64,000 nucleotides of DNA from Ruminococcus sp. (lineage in GTDB: Bacteria > Bacillota > Clostridia > Oscillospirales > Ruminococcaceae): NCBI GenBank assembly GCA_024697545.1, contig JAILFN010000048.1, forward strand, positions 1 through 64,000, in the 5' to 3' direction. Below the pieces are notes generated by a model that saw only the letters and a list, made by a program, of their open reading frames with translations, was not told the origin of the DNA and ran no database searches. This document shows positions 1 through 7,634 of the stretch, in pieces (position 1 is the first letter of the stretch; the number at the start of each line of letters is the position of its first letter). The translations under genes and the position numbers were made by a program.

Positions 1-632
1 ACGGGGAGGCTATCGCCGCGTTCGAGGACTTTCCCCCTAGGTTTCTGCCCCCCTCGCCTCCCCCCACTTCCTTACCCCTTTTGCCTCGAACAGCTCACTC
101 GTGTCCGTACTGGGGTTGTTTGTGAGCTTTGGGTTTGGTTGATATGGTGCGTTGAATGTTTGATTGATGTGACTGTTCATTTTCAGCCTTGAAAAAAAGG
201 GGAGAAAGGTGCTTTCTCCCCTTGACTTTATTAACTCACTTTTGTCCCATGCTATAGCCGCCGAATATATCTGCTTATAAATATTATCTATTGAAACCCC
301 GCTGTGTGATAACGTAATCATATAATGCGCTTTTTATTCGCTCATTGTTGGCGTTGTGCTGAGAACGATCATGCCTGTATCCCTTGATAATGCTGATTGA
401 CATCGTTATCCTGTTTTGTCCTGCGGAATGGTAACGCAAATAACAGTGGGCTTATAGGCTGGTTCTATGATCGGTATGTTATATAAAAACTTTTGGCTAT
501 AGCGAGCCGCAGTAGGTATTGTGATGAATAGATCAGGGCAGATGTTTTTGATATCCCGCCGAACGACAGTACACGGTGTCAGTTGTCCTTTGTTGCGATA
601 TATCGCTAAGAAAACGTTGTCAGTTTTTTTCT
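1..632. other. Stretch without a convincing gene
   Basis: I see no recognisable gene here. The minus strand has three short overlapping or abutting frames: a 3' end at 406, then a 39-codon frame starting near 400 directly after the previous stop (TAACGATG), then a frame starting near 321. They run towards the leftward terminator at 192-223. This looks like the decayed remains of a short leftward gene or genes, but no family is recognisable. The first ~110 bases are C-rich on the plus strand and I cannot assign them. A half-site resembling the palindrome at 5980-5995 lies at 306-321. Confidence 0.4.
192..223 (-). terminator. Leftward rho-independent terminator
   Basis: A perfect 12-bp stem (197-208 with 212-223) closes a 3-nt loop. 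On the minus strand it is followed by a run of seven to eight T. It implies a leftward transcript from the 230-650 region, where no intact gene is visible. Confidence 0.7.
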
Positions 633-661
633 TTGACTTTTTGAAGAAAAAGAAATATGAT
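633..661 (+). promoter_or_regulatory. Sigma-A promoter of the transporter/nitrogenase-like operon
   Basis: TTGACT (633-638), a 17-bp spacer, then TATGAT (656-661) puts transcription start near 668. That is just upstream of the ribosome site at 674-681. It excludes the upstream in-frame ATG at 657, which lies inside the -10 region. An AACGTT core at 613-618 sits about 50 bp upstream of the predicted start, a usual position for an activator or repressor site. Confidence 0.7.
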
Positions 662-689
662 AGATATATCGAATGAGGTGGTTGAAAAT

Positions 690-1433
690 ATGATAGAACT
701 GACAAATATCAGCAAGACTTTCAAAACAGCGGAAGGTGAACTTACTGCCCTCAATGATGTGACGGTACATATAAGACCTAAAGAGATATTCGGTTTTATT
801 GGCTTTTCGGGGGCAGGCAAATCCACGCTGCTGCGGTGTATAAATCTGCTTGAAAGACCCGAAAGCGGAAAGGTGTTGATAGAAGGACATGATCTTCTTG
901 CACTTAGCAAAAAACAGCTTCGCATAAGCCGTCAGCATATCGGCATGATATTTCAGCAGTATAACCTGCTGAACAACGCAACGGTGTTTGAAAATGTCTG
1001 CTTCACACTGGAGATAATGGGCGTGCCGAAAGCAAAACGGCGTGATATAGTGATGAAAAGCCTTGAGATAGTTGATCTTGTCAACAAGGCTGATGACTAT
1101 CCTGCAAAGCTTTCGGGCGGGCAAAAGCAAAGGGTCGCTATTTCAAGGGCGATAGCTTCTCAGCCAAAGATACTCCTCTGCGACGAGCCGACTTCCGCAC
1201 TTGATCCGCAGACGACAAAGAACATTCTTGATTATCTGAAAAAGGTAAACGATGAACTTGGCATAACGATAGTGTTCGTGACCCATGAGATGGAAGCGGC
1301 GCGGAAGCTTTGTGACCGTGTGGCAGTTATGGAGAACGGGCGTGTACTTGAAGTGGTGGATATGGCGGAGGAGAAACATCATGCTTCGACATCGCTGGGA
1401 GAATTTTTGTTCACGGACGGAGGTGGTATATAA
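690..1433 (+). CDS. metN: MetN-type ABC transporter ATPase lacking the C-terminal domain
   Basis: This is the ATP-hydrolysing subunit of a methionine-uptake-family (MUT) importer. The order of motifs is Walker A (GFSGAGKST), Q-loop, signature LSGGQKQR, Walker B (ILLCDEPTSALD) and the switch His (VTHE). At 247 residues it ends right after the nucleotide-binding domain. Typical MetN is ~340 residues and carries a C-terminal NIL/ACT-like domain that senses methionine, so that feedback domain is absent here. The start at 690 is chosen from GAGGTGG at 675-681 and the promoter position. Its stop overlaps the next start (TAATG). The substrate is inferred to be methionine or a related sulfur compound; the family assignment is firm, the substrate is not. 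Confidence 0.85.
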   Translation: MIELTNISKTFKTAEGELTALNDVTVHIRPKEIFGFIGFSGAGKSTLLRCINLLERPESGKVLIEGHDLLALSKKQLRISRQHIGMIFQQYNLLNNATVFENVCFTLEIMGVPKAKRRDIVMKSLEIVDLVNKADDYPAKLSGGQKQRVAISRAIASQPKILLCDEPTSALDPQTTKNILDYLKKVNDELGITIVFVTHEMEAARKLCDRVAVMENGRVLEVVDMAEEKHHASTSLGEFLFTDGGGI

Positions 1434-2101
1434 TGGAAGTTGTGAGATATTACAGCCCCGAGATAATCAAGGCGTTCGGCGAAACATTCTATATGATGTT
1501 CCTGACGCTTCTCATCTCATCTCTGCTGGGCATACCTCTCGGAACGTATCTTTATCTGATACGTCCCAATTCTGTTATGGAGCACAAGAAGGTTTATCTG
1601 GTGCTGGATGTGATAGTCAACGTGATACGCAGCTTTCCGTTTCTGGTGCTTATGATCTCGGTGATACCGCTGACAAGACTGCTGACAGGTTCATCGCTCG
1701 GCACAAACGCTGCCGTGGTGCCGCTTTCGATAAGCATGGTGCCTGAATTTGCAAGACTGATAGAACAGGTGCTCATCGAGGTGGACAGAGGTGTCATCGA
1801 AATGGCTGAGGCATCGGGTGCTACCACCCTTCAGGTCATAATCAGAGTGCTTTACCGAGAGGCGCGAAGCGGCATGATAAGCTCGGCGACTATGCTTTGT
1901 GTAAGCTTTATATCCTATTCAACGGTAGCAGGTCTGGTAGGCGGCGGCGGTATAGGCGATTTCGCGATACGTTTCGGCTATTACAGATATCAGCCCGAGA
2001 TAATGATCTTCACGGTGGTCATAATAATACTGCTGGTGCAGGTGATGCAGACTATCGGAAGAAAGCTTGCACAGAGGCTTGACAAACGCATCAAAAACTG
2101 A
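1433..2101 (+). CDS. metI: MetI-type ABC transporter permease
   Basis: This 222-residue inner-membrane permease of the MUT/MetI family has about five hydrophobic segments. It carries the EAA-type cytoplasmic loop (EMAEASGATTLQVIIRVL, about residues 122-139) that docks on the ATPase, and the conserved AGLVGGGGIGDFAIRFGY segment near residue 160-177, which is typical of MetI. The start codon overlaps the metN stop by one base, so translation is coupled. Together with the flanking ATPase and lipoprotein it makes a complete importer. Confidence 0.88.
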   Translation: MEVVRYYSPEIIKAFGETFYMMFLTLLISSLLGIPLGTYLYLIRPNSVMEHKKVYLVLDVIVNVIRSFPFLVLMISVIPLTRLLTGSSLGTNAAVVPLSISMVPEFARLIEQVLIEVDRGVIEMAEASGATTLQVIIRVLYREARSGMISSATMLCVSFISYSTVAGLVGGGGIGDFAIRFGYYRYQPEIMIFTVVIIILLVQVMQTIGRKLAQRLDKRIKN

Positions 2102-2122
2102 AAGACGAAAGGAAGTAAGAAC

Positions 2123-2947
2123 ATGAAAAAGAAGATATTCGCATTTATAACAGCCGCAGTGCTGGGAACACAGCTGCTGACAGGCTGCGGGAGCTCGGGA
2201 AAGAACAAGGACGATGATAAGGTCATAACACTGAGCGTCTGCAACATAAAGGCTTATGAAGATACAACAAAGGTCTGGGCGGATGAAGTCGCAAAGCTGG
2301 GCTACACCCTTGACTATCAGATAGTTTCAAGCGGTCCGCAGTTGAATCAGGCGGTTGAGGACGGTGACTGCTTTGCTACATATCATCAGCATACCCCCGC
2401 GATGGACGACTGGAATGAACGCAACAAGGGTCATCTTGCTGTGGCGTTCAAGGTGTTCACTGACAGAGCAGGCATATTCTCGACCAAATACAAAAGCCTT
2501 GACGAGCTGCCCGATGGTGCAAAGATAGTGATCTCAAACGATGCAGGCAACAGCTTTCGCGGACTGGTGATGCTGGCAGATGCAGGGCTTATAAAGATAA
2601 GAGATGACATCGACCCTGTTAAGGTGACGCAGAAGGACATTATCGAAAATCCCAGGAACTTCGAGTTTATAGAAGTCGATTACGCTATGCTTTCAAAGAC
2701 GATAGAGGACGCCGATGCGGGATTTCTCTACGCCACGATAGCCACGGAGCTGGGGCTGTTTTTTGAAAAAGATGCACTCATCGGTGAACGTGAGGAGCTG
2801 CAGGAAGCGGACATAATCGCCGTCCGTGAGGAGGACGTAGGCTCGGAAAAAGCCAAGGTGCTTGAAAAGGCATACAAGACAGATGCGATGAAGCAGGCGC
2901 TGAAGGATACCTTTGGCGGTGAGAATGTCCTTGAACCTGCATGGTGA
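2123..2947 (+). CDS. metQ: NLPA/MetQ-family substrate-binding lipoprotein
   Basis: This 274-residue lipoprotein has a signal peptide and a lipobox (LLTGC; lipidated Cys at residue 22). The NLPA fold is recognisable: NQAVEDGDCFATYHQHTPAMDDW corresponds to the NQAL-DGEIDANAFQHKPYL region of MetQ, and a DAGFLYATIATELGL segment follows near the C-terminus. The usual N-terminal binding segment (PHAEIL in MetQ) is replaced by KAYEDTTKVW, so the ligand may not be methionine itself. It is followed 33 nt later by a nitrogenase-like gene in the same operon, which points to a sulfur or one-carbon substrate shared with that enzyme. Role as the importer's binding protein: likely. Exact ligand: unknown. 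Confidence 0.8.
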   Translation: MKKKIFAFITAAVLGTQLLTGCGSSGKNKDDDKVITLSVCNIKAYEDTTKVWADEVAKLGYTLDYQIVSSGPQLNQAVEDGDCFATYHQHTPAMDDWNERNKGHLAVAFKVFTDRAGIFSTKYKSLDELPDGAKIVISNDAGNSFRGLVMLADAGLIKIRDDIDPVKVTQKDIIENPRNFEFIEVDYAMLSKTIEDADAGFLYATIATELGLFFEKDALIGEREELQEADIIAVREEDVGSEKAKVLEKAYKTDAMKQALKDTFGGENVLEPAW

Positions 2948-2980
2948 TATATAAAAATGACAAGCAAAGGAGATATACCG

Positions 2981-4477
2981 ATGTCATCAGCTGTTAAAAC
3001 CATTATTCCAAAGATAAATATCGACCTTCCCGAGGTCACGATAAGAGAAGTAAGACTGGGTTCTGTGACGAATTTCACGGGTACAGCAAAGGAGCTGCTG
3101 GAGCTTTCTGAATGCGGCAGCCTGAAAGACAAAGGGCGTGCTTTCAGCCAGAGTACGGGGTGCAGCTCGCTCAACGCATTCTGTCAGCTTTCGGGCATAC
3201 GCGGAGTTGTGGTGATAAACCATGCGCCTATCGGCTGCGCGGGAGATTTTCAGTCATTTGATTTCGTTCACCGCACGAGCCTTGAAGGCTTCGGGATACA
3301 CGATTACAACGGCAGGTTCTATTCCACCGACCTGCTTGAAAAGAACACCATCTTTGGCGGCATAGAAAAGCTGAAAACCGCAGCCCGCGAGATCTTTGAA
3401 AGGGAAAAGCCAAAGGCGATATTCATAACAACATCGTGCGCTTCGGGCATTATCGGTGATGATGTAGGTGCGGCAGCGAATGAGCTAAGCCGCGAGTTCG
3501 GGATACCCGTTTCGCCTTGTATATGCGAGGGCTTCCGCTCAAAGCTGTGGACGAGCGGTTTTGATGCAGCCTTCCATTCGGTGCTGAAAAGCATAGTTAA
3601 GCCGCCGCGAAAGAGATCCAATAAAGTAAATATCATAAACTTCTGGGGCAGCAGGATATTTGATGACCTGCTGAACGAGCTGGGCTATGAAGCGCAGTAT
3701 ATCGTGCCTTATGCGACATATGAGGAGCTTGAATATATCTCTGAAGCTGCCGCCACGATCCAGATATGCTCAACGCTCGGTTCATATCTCGGTGCGGCAC
3801 TTGAGCAGCTCTATGGCGTGCCCGAGGTGAAATATGCTCCCGCTTTCGGCATAGAGGGCACAGACAGATGGATGCGTGAGCTGGGCCGTGTGCTTGACCG
3901 TGAAGAACAGGTCGAAAAGATAATAGAACGCCGCCACAGAGAGATAGCGCCGAAGCTTGAGGAATACCGCAGCAAGCTCAGCGGGAAAAAGGCTTATGTT
4001 GCAGCGGGCGCGGCGTTCGGCCATGCGCTTTCGGCTCTGATACAGGATCTCGGCATGACACTTGTTGGCGCGTCCGTCTATCATCACGATGCGTTTTACG
4101 ACAACCATGACAAAGATTCCGATGCACTTGCAAATACGGTGAAAACGTTCGGAGATATACCAAATTATCGTGTCTGCAACAAGCAGCTGTTTGAGATAGT
4201 GAACGTTCTGTATAACCTTGATGTGGATATACTTATAGCCCGTCACCCCGGCATAGTCGTCTGGGGCGCAAAGCTTGGTCTGCCTACTTTCATAATGGAC
4301 GATGAACAGTACGCTTTCGGATATCAGGGCATACTCAATTACGCGGAAAAGATACTTGAAACTCTTGACACCATTGAGTTTACAAAGAATCTTCAGAAGC
4401 ATTCGCGTATGCCGTATACAAAATGGTGGCTCACACAGCCCGTTGATACATTTACGATCGGAGGCAGCAGCAAATGA
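2981..4477 (+). CDS. Nitrogenase component 1-like protein, NifD-like subunit
   Basis: A 498-residue member of the nitrogenase component 1 superfamily. Cys61 (TGCSS), Cys86 (PIGCAG) and Cys153 (TTSCASGIIGDD) match the spacing of the three NifD P-cluster ligands (62/88/154). Cys263 (QICSTLGSYLGAALEQLYG) aligns with the FeMo-cofactor ligand Cys275. The region of cofactor ligand His442 reads FIMDDEQYAFGYQG, so that His is absent and Asp is in its place. This is therefore not a standard nitrogenase; it resembles the nitrogenase-like (group IV) enzymes such as methylthio-alkane reductase or CfbD, but I cannot assign it to either. The start at 2981 follows AAAGGAG (2966-2972), rather than the ATG at 2957. 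Its stop overlaps the NifK-like start. No NifH reductase gene occurs in the window. Confidence 0.85.
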   Translation: MSSAVKTIIPKINIDLPEVTIREVRLGSVTNFTGTAKELLELSECGSLKDKGRAFSQSTGCSSLNAFCQLSGIRGVVVINHAPIGCAGDFQSFDFVHRTSLEGFGIHDYNGRFYSTDLLEKNTIFGGIEKLKTAAREIFEREKPKAIFITTSCASGIIGDDVGAAANELSREFGIPVSPCICEGFRSKLWTSGFDAAFHSVLKSIVKPPRKRSNKVNIINFWGSRIFDDLLNELGYEAQYIVPYATYEELEYISEAAATIQICSTLGSYLGAALEQLYGVPEVKYAPAFGIEGTDRWMRELGRVLDREEQVEKIIERRHREIAPKLEEYRSKLSGKKAYVAAGAAFGHALSALIQDLGMTLVGASVYHHDAFYDNHDKDSDALANTVKTFGDIPNYRVCNKQLFEIVNVLYNLDVDILIARHPGIVVWGAKLGLPTFIMDDEQYAFGYQGILNYAEKILETLDTIEFTKNLQKHSRMPYTKWWLTQPVDTFTIGGSSK

Positions 4478-5793
4478 GCAGTTTTATTTCACACCCCAAA
4501 TTCACCTGTGCATTAGGGGCACAGCAGACGGTCACAGCGATAACAAGGGCTGTACCGATAGTTCATTCGGGTCCCGGCTGTGCTGTAAAGGTACACGAGC
4601 TTCTGGGTCAGGGACAATCCTATGTTGGCGGCGGAACTATCCCATGTACCAATACAGGCAGCAAGGAAGTAGTATTCGGAGGGGTACATAAGCTTGACGA
4701 GCTTATAAGATCGACCTTGAAGGTGCTTGACGGCGATCTCTTTGTGGTGCTGACAGGCTGTACTTCCGATATCATAGGCGACGACATCGGCAGCGTAGTC
4801 GAAAAATATCAGGCTGAGGATATACCGATAGTTTACGCCGAGACAGGCGGTTTCAAGAGCAACAACTATGTCAGCCACAGCACGGTTGTAAATGCCATAA
4901 TCGACCAGTATGTGGATAAGTTCCGATCGGGCAATGGTGTTGAGAAGGGGCTTGTGAACGTATTTGCATCGGTACCCGATCAGGATCCCTACTGGGAGGG
5001 CAACCTTGAAGAACTAAAGCGGATACTTGAAGGCATCGGGCTGAAGGTCAATATTCTTTTCGGCTCACGTTCGGGCGGACTTGACGAGTGGAAGACTATA
5101 CCCGATGCACAGCTGAATATAGTTGCGGATACATGGGCAGGCGTTAAGATAGCAAAGCATCTTGAAAGAAAGTACGGCACACCTTTTATCCATTTCCCCT
5201 ATTTCCCCGTGGGAGGTGAGCAGACGAGCGATTTTCTGAGAAAGGTATCAAAAGCCGCAGGGCTCGACAGTGAACGCACCGAAGCTTTCATCAAAAAGGA
5301 AGAGGAACGCTTTTACATCTTCCTTGAACGCATGGCAGATTTCATACTTGAGTTCAGATACGGCATACCAAGACGTTTCTACACCGTCCTTGATTCATCA
5401 TACGCTGTCGGAATGTCAAAATTCCTGGTGAATGAACTCGGCATACTGCCCTCGGGCGTGTTTATTTCCGACAACACCCCTGAACGCTGGCAGAAGACAG
5501 TTGCCGAAGAGCTTGAGAATATATCCGAATACAGGAGCGTCACCCCTGTGTTCGAGACAGACGGAGAAAAGATACTTCTTGAAATTGACAAAGACGATCA
5601 CAGGAACAGGTTCATAATACTCGGCTCGGCATGGGAGAGCCATTATGCAAAGCAGCATGACGCCGATCTTCTGATACTGAACGTTCCGCTTACATACAGG
5701 CTGGCACTGAACTGTGCATATATCGGCTACAACGGCGGACTAAGGGTCATAGAGGAGATATATAACGGAGTCCTTGAAACCTACAGAAGCTGA
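4474..5793 (+). CDS. Nitrogenase component 1-like protein, NifK-like subunit
   Basis: A 439-residue partner of the preceding gene, overlapping it by 4 nt (ATGA). Cys12 (TCALGAQQ), Cys36 (SGPGCAVKV) and Cys96 (TGCTSDIIGDD) reproduce the three NifK P-cluster cysteines (70/95/153) in spacing. An extra Cys58 lies in GTIPCTNTGSKEVVFGG. Like other NifK-like proteins outside true nitrogenases it lacks the long N-terminal extension. With the upstream subunit it should form an alpha2beta2 P-cluster protein that needs electrons from a NifH-type ATPase encoded elsewhere. Substrate unknown. The operon with a methionine-family importer suggests reduction or C-S cleavage of an imported organosulfur compound (inference). 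Confidence 0.85.
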   Translation: MSSFISHPKFTCALGAQQTVTAITRAVPIVHSGPGCAVKVHELLGQGQSYVGGGTIPCTNTGSKEVVFGGVHKLDELIRSTLKVLDGDLFVVLTGCTSDIIGDDIGSVVEKYQAEDIPIVYAETGGFKSNNYVSHSTVVNAIIDQYVDKFRSGNGVEKGLVNVFASVPDQDPYWEGNLEELKRILEGIGLKVNILFGSRSGGLDEWKTIPDAQLNIVADTWAGVKIAKHLERKYGTPFIHFPYFPVGGEQTSDFLRKVSKAAGLDSERTEAFIKKEEERFYIFLERMADFILEFRYGIPRRFYTVLDSSYAVGMSKFLVNELGILPSGVFISDNTPERWQKTVAEELENISEYRSVTPVFETDGEKILLEIDKDDHRNRFIILGSAWESHYAKQHDADLLILNVPLTYRLALNCAYIGYNGGLRVIEEIYNGVLETYRS

Positions 5794-5891
5794 GAATGGA
5801 AACAATATGTAAAATATCAATAATCAAAAAGTGAAGCCTCAGCCGATATGGCATTGGATATTTGTAAAACAGCGAAAATAGCCGCTGACGC

Positions 5892-5995
5892 AAGACAACG
5901 TTATCTCGGCTGACGGCTTTGGTTTGTCCGAGATATGTTTGGGATACCTGCCGAAGCGAACGGCGGTTATCCCGCCTTCGTGATAACGTTATCAC
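5892..5995. promoter_or_regulatory. Two AACGTTATC palindromic sites (candidate operator)
   Basis: GTGATAACGTTATCAC at 5980-5995 is a perfect 16-bp palindrome. A second related copy, AGACAACGTTATCT, lies near 5892-5905. Related sequences lie at 306-321 (GTGATAACGTAATCAT) and near 611-622 (AAAACGTTGTCA), beside the metN promoter. The sites flank both transcription units of the transporter/nitrogenase-like/GCL region and sit upstream of the promoter at 6039-6067. They are probably binding sites of one regulator, not encoded here. Confidence 0.45.
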
Positions 5996-6038
5996 CGCCC
6001 GGCACAATATATAAGCAGCTCGTCTGCCTTCCGTATTA

Positions 6039-6067
6039 TTGACACAGCCATTTTTGTGTGGTATACT
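6039..6067 (+). promoter_or_regulatory. Strong sigma-A promoter of the GCL-type gene
   Basis: A consensus TTGACA (6039-6044), exact 17-bp spacer and TATACT (6062-6067) place the start near 6074, about 55 nt ahead of the start codon at 6130. The perfect palindrome at 5980-5995 is centred about 86 bp upstream of the predicted start, as expected for an activator site. Confidence 0.8.
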
Positions 6068-6129
6068 GTGTTTATATCATATTATTTATATCGGAATTAT
6101 TTAATTTAGATACAGAGGTGGCAAGTAAG

Positions 6130-7515
6130 ATGAAACAGGAACAGCTGAATGAAGCGCTGTACAATAAATACATAGCCCCTACGGAAAAACCGAGGACCTC
6201 CTCCGTGGGTATTGAGATCGAACTGCCCGTGGTTGAGCTTTCTGGAAAAGCTGTTGAGGAAGATGTTGTCATAGCAGCAGCTGACAAGTTCCGCGGGCAT
6301 TTCGGGTTCGTTTCCGATGGCGTTGATGATAACGGCAATGTCAATTCCATGACGGATAAGGCAACGGGCGACAATCTTTCCTTTGATTGTTCCTATTCAA
6401 ATCTTGAACTGTCCCTCGGCAAGAATGATGACCTCAACGAAATACATGATACATTCAAAAAATATTACAGCTTCCTGCAAGATCTGTTTTTACCGCAGGG
6501 TTACACGCTTACGGGAATGGGCATAAACCCTAATTATGATATAAACAAAAATGCCCCCGTGCCGAACGAACGCTACCGTATGCTTTATCACTATCTTCAT
6601 TCCTATCACAGATATGAGGACGATATCAATATGCGGTTTCACAACAGACCTGATTTCGGCACCTTCACAAGTGCATCGCAGGTCCAGCTTGACGTTAGCC
6701 GCGATGAACTGATAGATACGCTGAACGTTTTCAATATGCTTGAACCTTACAAGGCGGTGCTGTTTGCAAATTCATATCTCCCCGATCATCCCGAGTATCT
6801 GTGCTCCCGAAATATGCTTTGGGAGAAAAGTATGCAGGGGTACAATCCTCATAATATAGGTATGTTCTCAAAAAAGCTTACGAATATTGATGAGCTTATC
6901 GAGTATATAAAAACACAGTCGGTCTACTGCACCATGCGCGGCGGAAAATACATAGATTTCAAGCCGATGGCAGTGCGTGATTATTTTGCGTGTGAAAAGG
7001 TCACAGGTGAATATTTTGAAGGCAGTGCTTACAGAACAGCCGAGTTTACGCCCGATAACAGCGACCTGCAATATCTTCGCACATTCAAGTTTGAAGACCT
7101 GACGTTCAGGGGGACGGTGGAATACCGCAGTTCATGCACCCAGCCCGTAAAGGACGTTATGACGGTAGCCGCATTCCACACAGGTCTTGCGGGCAGGCTT
7201 GACGAGCTTAACGAGCTTATCTCTAAAGACAGCGTGATATATTCCCACGGATATACGGCTGTGGAATTGCAGGATATCCTTTCAAAGCGGGATATACCCG
7301 ATTTCATAGTCCGCAAGGGGCTCAGCAGACAGCTTGTTCGTATACTTGACATAGCTTCCGAAGGACTGAAGGAGCGCTGCAAGAATGAAGAGCATTTTCT
7401 CACGCCGCTTTATGAACGTGCGGAAAAGCTGAAAAATCCATCGCGTGATATGTTGGAGGGTCTGGCAGGCGGAAAAGACCTGCTGTACTATATCCGAAAG
7501 TATTCTGAGATATGA
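6130..7515 (+). CDS. Glutamate-cysteine ligase-type carboxylate-amine ligase
   Basis: A 461-residue protein with the N-terminal SVGIEIELPVVE strand of glutamate-cysteine ligases. A DCSYSNLELSLG acidic metal/ATP site follows, then TSASQVQLDVSRDEL, and a late FRGTVEYRSSCTQP segment typical of the GCS2 / GshA fold. It should join glutamate and an amino acid, most likely cysteine, with ATP in the cytoplasm. No glutathione synthetase is nearby, so gamma-glutamylcysteine may be the end product. The start at 6130 follows GAGGTGG; the ATG at 6058 lies within the promoter. Its own strong promoter, and motifs shared with the upstream operon, suggest co-regulation with the sulfur-related transporter and nitrogenase-like enzyme. 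A different amine substrate is possible. Confidence 0.65.
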   Translation: MKQEQLNEALYNKYIAPTEKPRTSSVGIEIELPVVELSGKAVEEDVVIAAADKFRGHFGFVSDGVDDNGNVNSMTDKATGDNLSFDCSYSNLELSLGKNDDLNEIHDTFKKYYSFLQDLFLPQGYTLTGMGINPNYDINKNAPVPNERYRMLYHYLHSYHRYEDDINMRFHNRPDFGTFTSASQVQLDVSRDELIDTLNVFNMLEPYKAVLFANSYLPDHPEYLCSRNMLWEKSMQGYNPHNIGMFSKKLTNIDELIEYIKTQSVYCTMRGGKYIDFKPMAVRDYFACEKVTGEYFEGSAYRTAEFTPDNSDLQYLRTFKFEDLTFRGTVEYRSSCTQPVKDVMTVAAFHTGLAGRLDELNELISKDSVIYSHGYTAVELQDILSKRDIPDFIVRKGLSRQLVRILDIASEGLKERCKNEEHFLTPLYERAEKLKNPSRDMLEGLAGGKDLLYYIRKYSEI

Positions 7516-7521
7516 TAGATA

Positions 7522-7560
7522 AAAAACTCCCCGAAAGCTTGTGCTTTTGGGGAGTTTATC
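7522..7560 (+). terminator. Terminator after the GCL-type gene
   Basis: A 14-bp stem (AAACTCCCCGAAAG at 7524-7537 with CTTTTGGGGAGTTT at 7544-7557) starts 9 nt after the stop codon. It carries A-rich and T-rich flanks, so it may also work for leftward transcription. Confidence 0.75.
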
Positions 7561-7634
7561 TTTTCATCGCCTGCATCGTTCTTTGAAGACTTCCGTAAGA
7601 GTACCGTCTTTTCGTGCGGCAGTTTTTTAATTTG

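Noticed and set aside
230-689. SAM riboswitch or T-box upstream of the metN-type operon
   Set aside because: No SAM-I, SAM-II or T-box conserved elements could be found; the promoter at 633-661 leaves only a ~20-nt leader.
2123-5793. True nitrogenase (nifDK)
   Set aside because: The His442 ligand position is Asp, the NifK N-terminal extension is missing, and no nifH, nifE, nifN or nifB is present in the window.
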